Under the pieces are notes generated by a model that saw only the letters and a list, made by a program, of their open reading frames with translations, was not told the origin of the DNA and searched no databases. Of a DNA stretch of 64,000 nucleotides, positions 1 through 9,680 are shown piece after piece. The stretch is from Rhizobium sp. BG4 (GTDB lineage: Bacteria > Pseudomonadota > Alphaproteobacteria > Rhizobiales > Rhizobiaceae), in contig NZ_CP044125.1 in the NCBI RefSeq assembly GCF_016864575.1, forward strand, positions 2,347,001-2,411,000, read 5' to 3'. The position numbers and the translations under genes were made by a program. Every line of letters begins with the position of its first letter. Within the stretch, counting starts at the first letter, position 1.

Positions 1-849
1 CTGAAGGCATTGGGCACGCCGATGTTTGCCGATGCGATCAAGGAAGGCGTTGCCTGGGGCAAGAAGCAGGGCGGCAATGCCGAAGCCGTTTCGGCTGCCG
101 TTGCCGATCGTCTGGCGATCTCCGTTGGTGCGGCTCTCGTGAAGCTCGTTCCGGGCCGCGTTTCGACGGAAGTCGATGCCGACCTTTCCTTCGACACCGA
201 GGCATCGCTTGCCAAGGCCCGTTCGATCATCGCCGCCTACAAGGAGCGCGGCATCGAGCGTGACCGCATCCTGATCAAGCTCGCTTCGACCTGGGAAGGC
301 ATCCGCGCCGCCGAAGTGCTGCAGAAGGAAGGCATCGACTGCAACCTGACGCTTCTGTTCTCGAAGGCTCAGGCCGTTGCCTGCGCTGACGCCAAGGTAT
401 TCCTGATCTCGCCCTTCGTCGGCCGTATCCTCGACTGGTACAAGAAGTCGACCGGCAAGGAGTTCACCCCTGAGGAAGATCCGGGCGTCATCTCGGTGCG
501 CGACATCTACAACTACTACAAGGCCAACGACATCAAGACGATCGTCATGGGCGCCTCGTTCCGCAGCGCCGGCGAAATCGAAGCGCTGGCCGGTTGCGAC
601 CGCCTGACGATCGCTCCGAACCTGCTGGACGAACTGTCCAACGACCAGGGCAAGCTGGAGCGCAAGCTCTCGCCGGAGACCGTCAAGCCGGCTGCGAAGA
701 TCAGCGTCGACGAAAAGACCTTCCGCTGGATGATGAACGAAGACGCGATGGCGACCGAAAAGCTCGCCGAAGGCATCCGCGCCTTCGCCAAGGACCTCGG
801 CACGCTGCGCGGCATGGTTCAGAAGGAACTGCAGCTCGCCGCTGCCTGA
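1..849 (+). CDS. tal: Transaldolase, 3' part (start lies before the window)
   Basis: The frame is open from the first base, so the gene begins upstream; about 282 residues are present of the roughly 320 usual for TalB-type enzymes, and the N-terminal ~40 are missing. Transaldolase moves a dihydroxyacetone unit between sugar phosphates in the cytoplasmic non-oxidative pentose phosphate pathway. Family hallmarks seen are [12 protein letters not shown], which carries the Schiff-base lysine, [15 protein letters not shown], and [11 protein letters not shown] near the middle. The C-terminal region through KELQLAAA looks complete and a strong terminator follows. The xylose genes at 26.7-29.7 kb feed the same pathway. 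The assignment is secure; only the start is unseen. Confidence 0.97.
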   Translation: MKALGTPMFADAIKEGVAWGKKQGGNAEAVSAAVADRLAISVGAALVKLVPGRVSTEVDADLSFDTEASLAKARSIIAAYKERGIERDRILIKLASTWEGIRAAEVLQKEGIDCNLTLLFSKAQAVACADAKVFLISPFVGRILDWYKKSTGKEFTPEEDPGVISVRDIYNYYKANDIKTIVMGASFRSAGEIEALAGCDRLTIAPNLLDELSNDQGKLERKLSPETVKPAAKISVDEKTFRWMMNEDAMATEKLAEGIRAFAKDLGTLRGMVQKELQLAAA

Positions 850-870
850 TCCTGCCGGATAAGTGTTTGA

Positions 871-905
871 AAAGGCCCGGACGCCGATGGTGTCTGGGCC
901 TTTTT
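871..905 (+). terminator. Rho-independent terminator after transaldolase
   Basis: An inverted repeat (AAAGGCCCGGA pairing with TCTGGGCCTTT) is followed directly by a T-run. It begins 21 bases past the transaldolase stop and should end that transcript. Confidence 0.9.
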
Positions 906-941
906 CATGATGATATCGTCAGCCGAGGCAGGAGAAGCGGA

Positions 942-1606
942 ATGGCAGGCAGCAAGCGCTCCGGTTTTATGACCTACGCAATCAGACACGGCAGTTTCAT
1001 CATCGCCTTCGCCGCCGGGTTCGCCGTTTTCCTGCTGCTGACATCGCGTGACGTGAATGCCAAGAACGTCCTGGTCGGCTGGAATGTCACGGCCATCGTC
1101 TTCATCGGCATCAGCTGGCGCAAGATGCTGCGGGCAACCGTCTCGGATATCCGGCGGCGCTCGGAAGATCTGGATTTTTCCGATACGTTCGTGCTGTTCC
1201 TGTCGATCGCTGCAGCTATCGCCAGCATTGCCGGCATCGGTCTCGAGCTGCATTCCGTCAAGGATGCGCCCCCTGACGTCGCCTTCGCACGGGCGATCGC
1301 GGCTGTCGTCACGATTCTGATTTCCTGGGTGTTCCTGCACACGCTCTTCACTATCCACTATGCCCACCGCTTCTATGGCGGGCCGGACAAGGGCGAGGGC
1401 TGATGTTTCCCGACAAGATAGAGGAGCCCACCTATTGGGACTTCCTCTATTTCTCTTTCACCATCGGAGTGGCGGCGCAGACGGCCGATGTGGCGGTATC
1501 ATCGCGGACCATGCGCAAGATCGCCCTGCTGCATGCGATCCTGTCGTTTCTCTTCAACACGACGATCCTGGCATTGGCGATCAATGTCGGGGCGAGCCTG
1601 CTTTAG
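942..1606 (+). pseudogene. DUF1345 membrane protein, split by an apparent one-base frameshift
   Basis: Two frames together make one DUF1345 protein. The first (942-1403, 153 aa) has two or three membrane segments and ends HYAHRFYGGPDKGEG. The second (1403-1606, 67 aa) begins MFPDKIEEPTYWDFLYF and runs to FNTTILALAINVGASLL. DUF1345 proteins (about 210 aa) normally carry the HYAH...FP...YWDF...FNT..LAL block in a single chain. The stop and the next ATG overlap as TGATG at 1401-1405. Adding one C after position 1400 would join the frames through G-E-G-L-M-F-P-D. It may be a true pseudogene, a sequencing error, or less likely two coupled subunits. The function of the family is unknown. Confidence 0.75.
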
Positions 1607-1631
1607 GCCCGCCCGTAAGAGGCGGTGGGCG

Positions 1632-1805
1632 CTAGAGAATGGCTTGTCCCGCCATCAGCGCGAGGATGAGGAAGATCAGGAAGATCACCAGCGCGATGCC
1701 GAAGAGGACGCGCGCGATCGTCGCGGTGGCGGCCGAGATGCCGGAGAAGCCGAAGAAGCCGGCGATCAGCGAAATGACGAAAAATATGAGAGCCCACTTA
1801 AGCAT
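1632..1805 (-). CDS. DUF1328 small membrane protein
   Basis: This 57-residue protein starts [20 protein letters not shown] and consists almost wholly of two hydrophobic helices separated by a short [12 protein letters not shown] loop. That is the DUF1328 (YtjA-like) pattern, and 54-60 aa is the normal size. A GAGGAAAC ribosome site precedes the ATG. The family is common in Alphaproteobacteria, sits in the inner membrane and has no firm biochemical role, though relatives are often stress-induced. It converges on the split DUF1345 gene with only 25 bases between the stops. Confidence 0.88.
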   Translation of the reverse strand: MLKWALIFFVISLIAGFFGFSGISAATATIARVLFGIALVIFLIFLILALMAGQAIL

Positions 1806-2081
1806 GGAAGTTTCCTCTGTGTTGGACGCAGAAGATGACGCGGCAGACGGCGATTTGTTCCCGTGCCAGAATAAAATCGATTGAAATAACAGGCGATTTT
1901 CTAATGTTCCGGCATCGCCGGGTTGCGGGGCTTTTCAACCGGGCTTCGATCTGTTTCAAACTTTGCCCAGGAAGAGCCCCCAATTCCTAAGGATGACGAT
2001 CTGCCGCATATTTGTGCGCGGCAGGCGGGCTGAAGGCGTGGGGATTTTTCATCGATTTGCCCCATCGACGAAAGTGCCTTG

Positions 2082-2714
2082 ATGTCCTCCCTCTTTGATC
2101 CCGCCGTCATTTCCATCTATCTCGAAGTCATCATGATCAATATCATCCTCTCCGGGGATAATGTGATCGTCATCGGCATGGCCGCCGCCGGTCTTGCGCC
2201 TGAACTGCGCGGGAAGGCGATCGTTTCAGGGATTGCGGCTGCCGCCGTCATCCGCATCGTCTTCGCCGTCATTGCCGCGGAACTGCTCGTCATCAAGGGC
2301 ATCAACCTGATCGGCGGGCTGCTGCTCCTCTGGATCTGCTGGACGATGTTCAAGGAGCTGCGGGAAGCCGGCGACGAGGAAGAGGGTGGTGACGAGGCCG
2401 GGCATCATGCCCACAAGCCGAAGCTGCTGCGCCAGGCGATCGGCCAGATCATCTTCGCCGATCTTTCCATGTCGCTGGACAACGTGCTGGCCGTCGCAGG
2501 GGCGGCGAAGTCGAACATGACGGCGCTGATCTTCGGCCTCATTCTCTCCGTCGTGCTGATGGGCGTTGCCTCGAATTTCGTGGCGAAGCTGCTCAGCCGC
2601 TTCCGCTGGATCGGCTGGATCGGGCTGGCGATCATCGTCTATGTCGCGCTCGACATGATCTGGGAAGGCGGCTGGGAAGTCTGGGCGCTCTATGGGACGC
2701 AGGTCGCCGGCTAA
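2082..2714 (+). CDS. TerC family integral membrane protein (YjbE type)
   Basis: A 210-residue membrane protein with about seven predicted helices. The TerC signature is present twice: ILSGDNVIVIGMAAAGL near residue 24 and LSMSLDNVLAVAGAA near residue 131, each with the conserved acidic residue in a membrane helix. A hydrophilic EEEGGDEAGHHAHK loop lies between the halves. Related TerC proteins are implicated in metal-ion (notably manganese) export or tellurite tolerance; the ion here is not known. A TTG three bases upstream is an alternative start, but the ATG is preferred. The stop codon overlaps that of the convergent LuxR gene by four bases. Confidence 0.88.
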   Translation: MSSLFDPAVISIYLEVIMINIILSGDNVIVIGMAAAGLAPELRGKAIVSGIAAAAVIRIVFAVIAAELLVIKGINLIGGLLLLWICWTMFKELREAGDEEEGGDEAGHHAHKPKLLRQAIGQIIFADLSMSLDNVLAVAGAAKSNMTALIFGLILSVVLMGVASNFVAKLLSRFRWIGWIGLAIIVYVALDMIWEGGWEVWALYGTQVAG

Positions 2715-3808
2715 GGCTTCAGGCCGGAGAGCAGCGCGATCAGCTGTGCCTGGCGCTGCGTTCCGGTTTTCGAGAGCACGCGTTTCACATAGCCGCGCGC
2801 CGTCTCATATTGCAGGCCGCAGATGGTGGCGATCTCGCGCGGCGAGGATCCGTCGAGCAGCAGCCGTGCCACCGTCGCCTCCTGGGGCGTCAGCGAAAAG
2901 GTGCTGCGCAAGAGCTCGATGCTCGGGCCGTCGCGCTCGCCGAGATCAGTGATCAGCACCACGACGCTGGAATGGGCGAAGAGATCGGCGGCAAAGCCCT
3001 GCAGCTTCTGAACGCGGGCCACGAGCGGCGGCTTTCCTGTCCGGGTGATGCGAATGGCAGGCAGTTCAATGAACAGCGCGCCGTCGGCGGCCGAGAGCAC
3101 TTGGCGCTGCAGCTGTGCCGCCTCGCTCTGCTTCAGGGTGAAAAGCTCTCCCCCGGCGATACGGATTTCCTCGTCGAGCAGGCCTTCGGCCCGGGCGTTA
3201 AGATGGGTGATGCGGCCCTTGCGGTCGAAGAAGATTGCGGCCGCAGCCGTCATGTCGAAGGCTTCGCCCATGCCGCCGACCTTCGCCGCATCCAGCGTGC
3301 GTACCAGTTCGGCGGCGGATGACAGGCTCGATTGCATGCCGAGAAGCGCCGCCTCGTCATTGCGGTCGAAGGGGGCGTCATGGATGCCGCGCTGCAGGTT
3401 GATGCTGAGTGTCGTGCCGCGGGCCTGAAACAGCACCATCGCGGAATAGCGCATGCCGAAGCGCGCCAGGAAGTCGGCATAGAAGGCGTGCTGCGAGAAG
3501 TCGCTGCTGGTGGCAATGTCATGCTCGATGACGACGCCCTTGGTCAGGCCGATCTGCAGGCCACGCTCGCGAAAGTCCCGCTTGTACCAGCCTTCCGAGA
3601 AATAGATGTCGAAGGCCTCTAGAAAATTAGGGGTGGTGAGGACGCCGGCCTCGAATTTTCCACGCACCGGCATGATGTGGGTGCCGACCGAGCCGGTGGC
3701 CCGGCTGATCGCCTCCAGCGTGCCGTCCCATTGTTCCGGCATCAGCGCCGAATCCATCAAGCCGCCAAGGGCACGCTGGAGTTCCGGAATATCAATCTGC
3801 GATGCCAT
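2711..3808 (-). CDS. LuxR-type helix-turn-helix transcriptional regulator
   Basis: A 365-residue protein. The last ~65 residues form a LuxR/GerE DNA-binding domain: LTPQEATVARLLLDG, SPREIATICGL, ETARGYVKRVLSKTG. The preceding ~300 residues look like a sensory region; residues around 185-235 resemble a PAS fold (AAAIFFDRKGRITHLNARAEGLL). No response-regulator receiver motif is seen, and nothing indicates an acyl-homoserine lactone site, so the signal is unknown. It stands alone between TerC and the putrescine operon, and its stop overlaps that of TerC. The family is clear; the target genes are not. Confidence 0.88.
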   Translation of the reverse strand: MASQIDIPELQRALGGLMDSALMPEQWDGTLEAISRATGSVGTHIMPVRGKFEAGVLTTPNFLEAFDIYFSEGWYKRDFRERGLQIGLTKGVVIEHDIATSSDFSQHAFYADFLARFGMRYSAMVLFQARGTTLSINLQRGIHDAPFDRNDEAALLGMQSSLSSAAELVRTLDAAKVGGMGEAFDMTAAAAIFFDRKGRITHLNARAEGLLDEEIRIAGGELFTLKQSEAAQLQRQVLSAADGALFIELPAIRITRTGKPPLVARVQKLQGFAADLFAHSSVVVLITDLGERDGPSIELLRSTFSLTPQEATVARLLLDGSSPREIATICGLQYETARGYVKRVLSKTGTQRQAQLIALLSGLKP

Positions 3809-3906
3809 TGAAAGTAATCAGCCTTTTTAGCCCCCGCGGCTATTGCCAAGGCTTTGCTCAAATATGGAGCATATATTCGTTCAACGCAATATTGAAATAT
3901 ATCCAC

Positions 3907-3980
3907 AAAAAGACCGCCGTAGTTGCTTACGGCGGTCGGGAGTCACAAATATGTTATCTCAATAACCCGTTTGGGTTATT
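3907..3980 (-). terminator. Tandem hairpins ending the putrescine operon
   Basis: Read on the minus strand, a hairpin (AATAACCC / GGGTTATT, 3961-3980) overlaps the patD stop. A second, stronger hairpin follows (GACCGCCGTA / TACGGCGGTC, 3912-3937) and leads into a run of five T. The second is a good Rho-independent terminator; the first may be only a stabilising stem. Confidence 0.85.
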
Positions 3981-5407
3981 CAGCCGTGGTTGATCATTAC
4001 ATGGCGCACGGCGGTATAATCTTCGAGCGCGTAGACCGACATGTCCTTGCCATAGCCGGATTGCTTCAGGCCGCCATGCGGCATTTCGTTGGTGAGCATG
4101 AAGTGCGTGTTGATCCAGGTGCAGCCGTATTGCAGGCGGGCGGCCGTCTTCATGCCGCGGCCGATATCCTTGGTCCAGACCGAGGAGGCAAGGCCGTAGT
4201 CGCTGTCGTTCGCCCAGGTGACGGCGTCCTCGATATCGCTGAAGCGGGTGACGGAAACGACCGGGCCGAAGACTTCGCGGCGGACGATCTCGTCGTCCTG
4301 CGTGGCGCCGGCAATCACAGTCGGCGTGTAGAAGAAGCCCTTGTCGCCCGAGGTCTTGCCACCCGTGGTGATCTCCATGTGCTTGTGCTCGGAGGCACGG
4401 GCGACGAAGCTCTCGACGCGGTCGCGCTGGCGCTTGGAGATCAGCGGACCGATCTCGTTTTCGGTGTCGTCGGACTGGTTGAACCTGATCGACGAAACAG
4501 CTGAAGACAGGTCGGCGACGAAGCGGTCATAGACCTTGGCATCGGCATAGATCCGGCAGGCGGCGGTGCAGTCCTGGCCGGCATTATAGTAGCCGAAGGT
4601 GCGGATGCCGGCGACGACGGCGTCGATATCGGCGTCGTCGAAGACGATGACGGGAGCCTTGCCGCCGAGTTCCAGATGGGTGCGCTTCACCGTCTTGGCG
4701 GCGGCCTGCAGCACCTTCTTGCCGGTCGCGACATCGCCGGTGATCGAGACCATGCCGATCTTCGGATGGTTGATCAGTGCGTTGCCGACACTCTCGCCGC
4801 GGCCGAGGATGACGTTGACGACGCCCTCGGGCAGGATCTCGGAGAGCAGCTTTGCCATCTTCAGCGCCGTCAGCGGCGTCTGTTCCGAGGGCTTGAAGAC
4901 GACGGTATTGCCGCCGGCGATTGCCGGTGCCAGCTTCCAGGCCATCATCATCAGCGGGTAGTTCCAGGGCGCGATCGAGCCGACGATGCCGATCGGGTCG
5001 CGGCGGATCATCGAGGTGTGTCCCGGCAGGTATTCACCGGCGGCTGGGGCGTGCAGGTTGCGGACGGCGCCTGCGAAGAAGCGGTAGCAATCGACGATCG
5101 CCGGGATTTCGTCATTGAGGACGGCGTTGATCGGCTTGCCGCAGTTCAGCGCCTCGAGCGCGGCGAAACCCGCGGCATCCTTCTCGATCGCGTCGGCAAT
5201 CTTCAGGAGATAAGAGGAGCGTTCGCCGGGCGTCGTCTGCGACCAGCTCTTGAAAGCCTTCTCCGCGGCATCGACGGCGTTGTCGATCTGGCCGAGCGAG
5301 GCTTCCGGCAAGTCGACGACTTTCTCGCCGGTCTTGGGGTTGAGGACGTGTTCTTCCGTTTCCGTACCCGCTTCGAAGCGCGAGCCGATCAGCATTTGGG
5401 TGTCCAT
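3980..5407 (-). CDS. patD: Gamma-aminobutyraldehyde dehydrogenase
   Basis: A 475-residue NAD-dependent aldehyde dehydrogenase. It closely matches the remembered E. coli PatD (YdcW) sequence, sharing [39 protein letters not shown] [12 protein letters not shown], and [15 protein letters not shown], whose cysteine is the catalytic residue. PatD oxidises 4-aminobutanal to GABA in putrescine breakdown. The ATG at 5407 is chosen because AAAGGGAGAA lies just before it and homologues begin here; upstream in-frame sequence lacks conserved features. It is the last gene of a ydcSTUV-patD order. No putrescine aminotransferase (patA) is in the window, so that step must be encoded elsewhere. Confidence 0.93.
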   Translation of the reverse strand: MDTQMLIGSRFEAGTETEEHVLNPKTGEKVVDLPEASLGQIDNAVDAAEKAFKSWSQTTPGERSSYLLKIADAIEKDAAGFAALEALNCGKPINAVLNDEIPAIVDCYRFFAGAVRNLHAPAAGEYLPGHTSMIRRDPIGIVGSIAPWNYPLMMMAWKLAPAIAGGNTVVFKPSEQTPLTALKMAKLLSEILPEGVVNVILGRGESVGNALINHPKIGMVSITGDVATGKKVLQAAAKTVKRTHLELGGKAPVIVFDDADIDAVVAGIRTFGYYNAGQDCTAACRIYADAKVYDRFVADLSSAVSSIRFNQSDDTENEIGPLISKRQRDRVESFVARASEHKHMEITTGGKTSGDKGFFYTPTVIAGATQDDEIVRREVFGPVVSVTRFSDIEDAVTWANDSDYGLASSVWTKDIGRGMKTAARLQYGCTWINTHFMLTNEMPHGGLKQSGYGKDMSVYALEDYTAVRHVMINHG

Positions 5408-5456
5408 GATGTTCTCCCTTTCGTTCGTCGAGCGGATGGGGGCATCCCACTCTGGT

Positions 5457-6272
5457 TTATTTTCCGGCCCCGGCGATCTGGTCGCCATCGCGGGTGAGGT
5501 AATAGGCTGCCAGGATCGGCAGGAAGGTGACGAGCACGACGACCATGGCGACCACGTTGGTCACCGGGCGCTGGCGCGGACGGATCAGCTCTTCCAGCAT
5601 CCAGATCGGCAGCGTCGATTGCTGGCCGCCGGTGAAGGTGGTGACGATGACTTCGTCGAAAGACAGCGCGAAGGCAAGCATGCCGCCTGCCAAGAGCGCC
5701 GTGCCGATATTCGGCAGCACGACATGGCGGAAGGTCTGGAAGCCGTCGGCACCGAGATCCATCGAGGCCTCGATCAGCGATCCCTGCGTGCGGCGGAAGC
5801 GGGCGACGGCGTTGTTGTAGACGACGACGACGCAGAAGGTCGCGTGGCCGAGGACGATCGTCCAGACCGAGAAGGGAATGTCGAACAGGCTGAAGGCGGA
5901 GCGCAGCGCGATGCCGGTGATGATGCCGGGAAGGGCAATCGGCAGGATGACGAGCAGCGAGATCGCCTCCCGGCCGAAGAACTTCGTCTGGCTGACGGCG
6001 GCCGCACAGAGCGTGCCGAGCACGAGCGCAATCGCGGTGGCAATGCAGGCGACCTGCACGGAGAGGCCGAGGGCGTTCCAGACATCCGGGCGGTTCCAGG
6101 CGATGCCGAACCACTGGAGCGTCAGGCCCGGTGGCGGCCATTGATAGCTCTTTTCCTCCGTCGTGAAGGCATAGACGAAGATCAAGAGGATCGGCAGGTG
6201 CAGGAAGAGCAGTCCGGCACCGGCGGCAATCTTCAGGAGAAGCGGGGATTTCTGTCCGCGATCAGAGCGCAT
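5457..6272 (-). CDS. ydcV: Polyamine ABC transporter permease (YdcV/PotC type)
   Basis: A 271-residue inner membrane permease with six likely helices. The binding-protein-dependent permease signature is present as [20 protein letters not shown], followed by [20 protein letters not shown], which contacts the ATPase. The PotC-like N-terminus ([17 protein letters not shown]) is typical. The ATG at 6272 is taken; a TTG at 6296 could add eight residues. The start overlaps the end of the upstream permease by 11 bases, which indicates translational coupling. It should form the channel with the preceding permease for uptake of putrescine or a related polyamine. Confidence 0.9.
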   Translation of the reverse strand: MRSDRGQKSPLLLKIAAGAGLLFLHLPILLIFVYAFTTEEKSYQWPPPGLTLQWFGIAWNRPDVWNALGLSVQVACIATAIALVLGTLCAAAVSQTKFFGREAISLLVILPIALPGIITGIALRSAFSLFDIPFSVWTIVLGHATFCVVVVYNNAVARFRRTQGSLIEASMDLGADGFQTFRHVVLPNIGTALLAGGMLAFALSFDEVIVTTFTGGQQSTLPIWMLEELIRPRQRPVTNVVAMVVVLVTFLPILAAYYLTRDGDQIAGAGK

Positions 6273-7224
6273 CGAAAGCCCCCATGCGTTTGGCAAGCCA
6301 GAGATAGATGGCCATGATGACGATCGGCACGACCGAGAAGGCGGCGGCGAGCGGCACGTTGCCGGCCGTGCCCTGCTGGGTGTAGACGGCCTGGCCGATG
6401 AAGAGGCGCGACGAGCCGATGATCTGCGGGATGATGTAGTCCCCGAGCGTCAGCGAGAAGGTGAAGATCGAGCCTGCGACGATGCCGGGCAGCGCCAGCG
6501 GGAAGAGCACCGTGCGAAAGGTCTGGTGCGGGGTGGCGCCGAGGTCGGACGATGCCTCGATCAGGTTGCCGGGGACGCGCTCGAGCGCTGCCTGCGTCGG
6601 CAGGATCATATAGGGCAGCCAGATATAGACGAAGACGATGAAGGTGCCGAGGTAGCTGACGGAGAGCGAATTGCCGCCGACCACGGGCAGGTTCAGGATG
6701 CTGTCGAGCAGCCAGGAAAGGTAGAGCTTGTCGAAGAACCAGGTGAGGATGCCTTCCTTGGCGAGGATCAGCTTCCAGGCATAGATCTTGACGAGATAGC
6801 TCGACCAGAGCGGCAGCATGATGCCGAGATAGAAGAGTACCTTCCACTTTCCCTTGGCATAGCGCGCCGCATAATAGGCGATCGGGAAGGCGATGACGGC
6901 GGAGGCCAGCGTGACGAGCGCCGCCATCAGGATGGTGCGGACGATGATGTCGAAATTGGTCGGGTTCAGCAGCTGCGCATAGGTGGACAGCGTGAACTCG
7001 TAGCTGATCATCCCCGAGAAATCGTCGATCGAGAAGAAGCTCTGCAGCAGCAGCGCAATCAACGAGCCGATATAGATGATGCCGAGCCAGAGCAGCGGCG
7101 GGGTCAGCATCAGGAAGAGCAACAGTTTCGGATGGCGCCAGAAGGCGTCCGAGAGGCGGCCGAAGAAACCACCGCGCCCCGGCAGGATCGATGTGTCCTT
7201 GCCTGTCATCGCAATGGCGCTCAT
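6262..7224 (-). CDS. ydcU: Polyamine ABC transporter permease (YdcU/PotB type)
   Basis: A 320-residue permease with an N-terminal helix ([31 protein letters not shown]) and about six membrane spans. The EAA loop reads [20 protein letters not shown] followed by [19 protein letters not shown]. This PotB/PotH class partners PotC/PotI types in spermidine/putrescine importers. The ATG overlaps the stop of the ATPase gene as ATGA, and the 3' end overlaps the next permease, so all three are translated as one unit. Confidence 0.9.
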   Translation of the reverse strand: MSAIAMTGKDTSILPGRGGFFGRLSDAFWRHPKLLLFLMLTPPLLWLGIIYIGSLIALLLQSFFSIDDFSGMISYEFTLSTYAQLLNPTNFDIIVRTILMAALVTLASAVIAFPIAYYAARYAKGKWKVLFYLGIMLPLWSSYLVKIYAWKLILAKEGILTWFFDKLYLSWLLDSILNLPVVGGNSLSVSYLGTFIVFVYIWLPYMILPTQAALERVPGNLIEASSDLGATPHQTFRTVLFPLALPGIVAGSIFTFSLTLGDYIIPQIIGSSRLFIGQAVYTQQGTAGNVPLAAAFSVVPIVIMAIYLWLAKRMGAFDAL

Positions 7225-8204
7225 GCTGCGTCATCCATGTAGTGGACGTCGCCCGGCTGCCAGCCGAGACGAACGCTGGAGCCGACATCAGGCACGTCCG
7301 CACCGGCGGGCAGCATGACATGCAGGCGCGTGCCGCGGATATCGACGGTCAGGCGTGTCGCCGCACCGAGGAAGCTCGCATTCTCGACGCGGGCTTCGGT
7401 GCCGTCGCCGAGACGAATCGCCTCGGGACGCAGGCTCGCCCAGCGCTTCTCGCCGCCGAGCGAGGCCATGAAATCCGGGGCGATGACGTTCGATGAGCCG
7501 ACGAAATCGGCGACGAAGCGGGTCTTCGGGCGGCGGTAGATATCGTGCGGTGTGCCTTCCTGGACGATGCCGCCATTGTTGAAGACGGCGACGCGGTCGG
7601 CCATCGACAGGGCCTCGCCCTGATCGTGGGTGACGAAGATGAAGGTGATGCCGAGGGCGCGCTGCAGGCTCTTCAGCTCTTCCTGCATCTGCTCGCGTAG
7701 TTTCAGATCGAGCGCGCCGAGCGGCTCATCTAGGAGCAGCACCTTCGGCTTGTTGACGAGAGCGCGGGCGAGCGCCACGCGCTGCCGCTGGCCGCCCGAA
7801 AGCTGGCCCGGACGGCGGCTGCCATAGCCCGGCAGCTTGACGAGTTCGAGCGCCTTTTCCGCTTCGCGCAGGCGTTCGGCCTTGCCAACGCCCTTGACCA
7901 TCAGGCCGTAGGCGACGTTGTCGAGAATGTTGAGATGCGGGAAGAGCGCGTAGTCCTGGAAGACGGTATTGACGTTGCGCCGGTACGGCGGCACGCCTTC
8001 GGCCTTCTCGCCGAAAATCTGGATATGGCCGCCGGTCGGCTGCTCGAAGCCGGCGATCAGGCGAAGGCATGTCGTCTTGCCGGAGCCGGACGGGCCGAGC
8101 ATGGCAAAGAATTCGCCGGGCGCGATCTCGAGATCGACGCCGTCAACGGCGCGAACCTGGCCGAAATGACGCGAGACCTGCTGGAAACGGACGGCGGGTG
8201 TCAT
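7221..8204 (-). CDS. ydcT: Polyamine ABC transporter ATP-binding protein (YdcT/PotA type)
   Basis: A 327-residue ATPase. Walker A is GPSGSGKTT (about residue 39), the signature is LSGGQRQRVALARAL, and Walker B is VLLLDEPLGALD followed by the H-loop FVTHDQGEA. A C-terminal TOBE-like domain follows (ASLRPEAIRLGDG..., VDIRGTRLHVML). It energises the permeases YdcU/YdcV. The ATG at 8204 has GGAG at the right distance; an in-frame TTG at 8243 is judged less likely. It is separated from the binding-protein gene by a 196-base spacer that carries a large inverted repeat, unlike the overlapping genes downstream. Confidence 0.92.
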   Translation of the reverse strand: MTPAVRFQQVSRHFGQVRAVDGVDLEIAPGEFFAMLGPSGSGKTTCLRLIAGFEQPTGGHIQIFGEKAEGVPPYRRNVNTVFQDYALFPHLNILDNVAYGLMVKGVGKAERLREAEKALELVKLPGYGSRRPGQLSGGQRQRVALARALVNKPKVLLLDEPLGALDLKLREQMQEELKSLQRALGITFIFVTHDQGEALSMADRVAVFNNGGIVQEGTPHDIYRRPKTRFVADFVGSSNVIAPDFMASLGGEKRWASLRPEAIRLGDGTEARVENASFLGAATRLTVDIRGTRLHVMLPAGADVPDVGSSVRLGWQPGDVHYMDDAA

Positions 8205-8263
8205 GGGTGGGCTCCAGTCTTGGCATTCAGTCTTGGATTTCAATTGGGGTGTTCAGACCCCGC

Positions 8264-8391
8264 CCCAAACCCCTCCCCACAAGGGGGAGGGGCTTAACCC
8301 CGCCTTGTCCCTCTCGGAGAACACAGACGCTGAGATTGGAGCGAGGCGGTGCCGCTTGCTAGCCCCTCCCCCTTGTGGGGAGGGGTTTGGG
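8264..8391. repeat. Perfect 31-bp inverted repeat in the ydcS-ydcT spacer
   Basis: The arms at 8264-8294 and 8361-8391 are exact reverse complements, separated by 66 bases. Each arm also folds on itself (CCCCTCCCC, ACAA loop, GGGGGAGGGG). It resembles a dispersed intergenic palindrome of the RIME or REP kind. Its place between the binding-protein gene and the rest of the operon suggests that it stabilises the ydcS message or attenuates read-through. Confidence 0.85.
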
Positions 8392-8400
8392 AGGGGCGCT

Positions 8401-9561
8401 TTACCGCCCGCCGATCACACCGACATAGTCGGAAACCCAGCGGTGATAAGGCACGCATTCGCTCTGCGTCGTGCACTTGGCGACCGGGGTCTTCCAGAAC
8501 TTGATCTTATCGAAGTGGTCGAAGCCGTTGGTGGCGCAACCGGTGTCGGTCATCAGCTCGTTGCCCTTGCAGGCAGCCGGGACCGAGGGAACGGCGCCGA
8601 ACCAGGCGGCGGCATCGCCCTGGACCTTGGCGGACAGCGAGTGTTCCATCCACATATAGGCGCAGTTCGGATGCTCGGCTTCGGCATGCAGCATGGTGGT
8701 GTCAGCCCAGCCGGTGACGCCTTCTTCCGGGAAGGTGGAGGCGATCTTCTGCTTGTCGGCCTGCATCAGGTTGACCTGGAAGGGCCAGGAGCCGGAGGCG
8801 ACGACGCCTTCGTTCTTGAAGTCGTCGATCTGGATCATCGCGTCGTGCCAGTAGCGGGAGACGAGCTTGCGCTGGCCGCGCAGCAGGTCGAGGGCCGCCT
8901 TGTACTGGTCTTCGTTCAGCTCGTAGGGATCCTTGATGCCAAGCTCGGGCTTGTGCGCCATCAGATACATGGCGGCATCGGCGATATAGATCGCGCCGTC
9001 ATAGGCCTGGACGCGGCCCTTGTTGGACTTGCCGTCAGGCAGGGTTTCTTCCTCGAAGACAACCTTCCAGCTGGTCGGCGCCTTATCCTTGAAGGCGTCG
9101 GTATTGTACATCAGGACGTTCGGTCCCCAGAGATAGGGAACGCCGTAGTGGACGCCGCCGACCGTGTACCACGGGCCGTTCTGCAGGCGCGGATCGACAT
9201 TCTTGAAGCCGGGGATCAGATCGGTATTGATCGGCTGGACGCGCTTGCCGGCGATGAGACGAAGCGAGGCATCCCCCGATGCCGTCACGAGGTCGAAGCC
9301 GCCTTCGTTCATCAACGAGACCATTTCGTCGGATGTGGCGGCCGTCTTGACGGTCACCTTGCAGCCGGTGTCCTTTTCGAAGCCGGTTACCCAGTCGTAA
9401 TTCTTGTCGGTTTCGCCGCGCTCGATATAGCCGGCCCATGCGACGATGCTGACTGCACCTTCGCCCTTGCCCAGTTCCTTCAGCGGTTCGGCGGCAATCA
9501 CCTGCGTTGCGAAGCTCAGGCACGCGAGCGCGGCCGTGCAGGATTTCAAGAGATTCGTCAT
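8401..9561 (-). CDS. ydcS: Polyamine ABC transporter substrate-binding protein (YdcS type)
   Basis: A 386-residue periplasmic binding protein. The signal peptide is MTNLLKSCTAALACLSFATQVIA, with cleavage near AA/EP at about residue 24. It follows the remembered E. coli YdcS closely: AGYIERGETDKNYDWVT, VKTAATSDEMVSLM, DLVTASGDASLRLI, GKRVQPINT, and LPDGKSNKGRVQAYDG. It should bind putrescine or a related cation and deliver it to YdcTUV. The ATG at 9561 has GGGAGACAG upstream. As first gene of the operon it follows a LysR gene, with a palindrome between them. The family is certain; exact substrate is inferred from the operon. Confidence 0.93.
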   Translation of the reverse strand: MTNLLKSCTAALACLSFATQVIAAEPLKELGKGEGAVSIVAWAGYIERGETDKNYDWVTGFEKDTGCKVTVKTAATSDEMVSLMNEGGFDLVTASGDASLRLIAGKRVQPINTDLIPGFKNVDPRLQNGPWYTVGGVHYGVPYLWGPNVLMYNTDAFKDKAPTSWKVVFEEETLPDGKSNKGRVQAYDGAIYIADAAMYLMAHKPELGIKDPYELNEDQYKAALDLLRGQRKLVSRYWHDAMIQIDDFKNEGVVASGSWPFQVNLMQADKQKIASTFPEEGVTGWADTTMLHAEAEHPNCAYMWMEHSLSAKVQGDAAAWFGAVPSVPAACKGNELMTDTGCATNGFDHFDKIKFWKTPVAKCTTQSECVPYHRWVSDYVGVIGGR

Positions 9562-9663
9562 CGTCTGTCTCCCGGTTTGAGCCGCTTGCTGCGGCATTTT
9601 GTTCCCGGTTGAAAAGTTGCGATGAAAAATCCGCTTTCGCAAATTCATTTATCAGAAAGACGT

Positions 9664-9680
9664 TATCGGAAATTCCGATA
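9664..9680. promoter_or_regulatory. Candidate LysR operator upstream of ydcS
   Basis: TATCGGAA and TTCCGATA flank a single central A, a perfect 17-bp palindrome containing the T-N11-A core of LysR boxes. It lies about 103 bases before the ydcS start and immediately after the regulator's stop codon. Binding is inferred. Confidence 0.6.
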
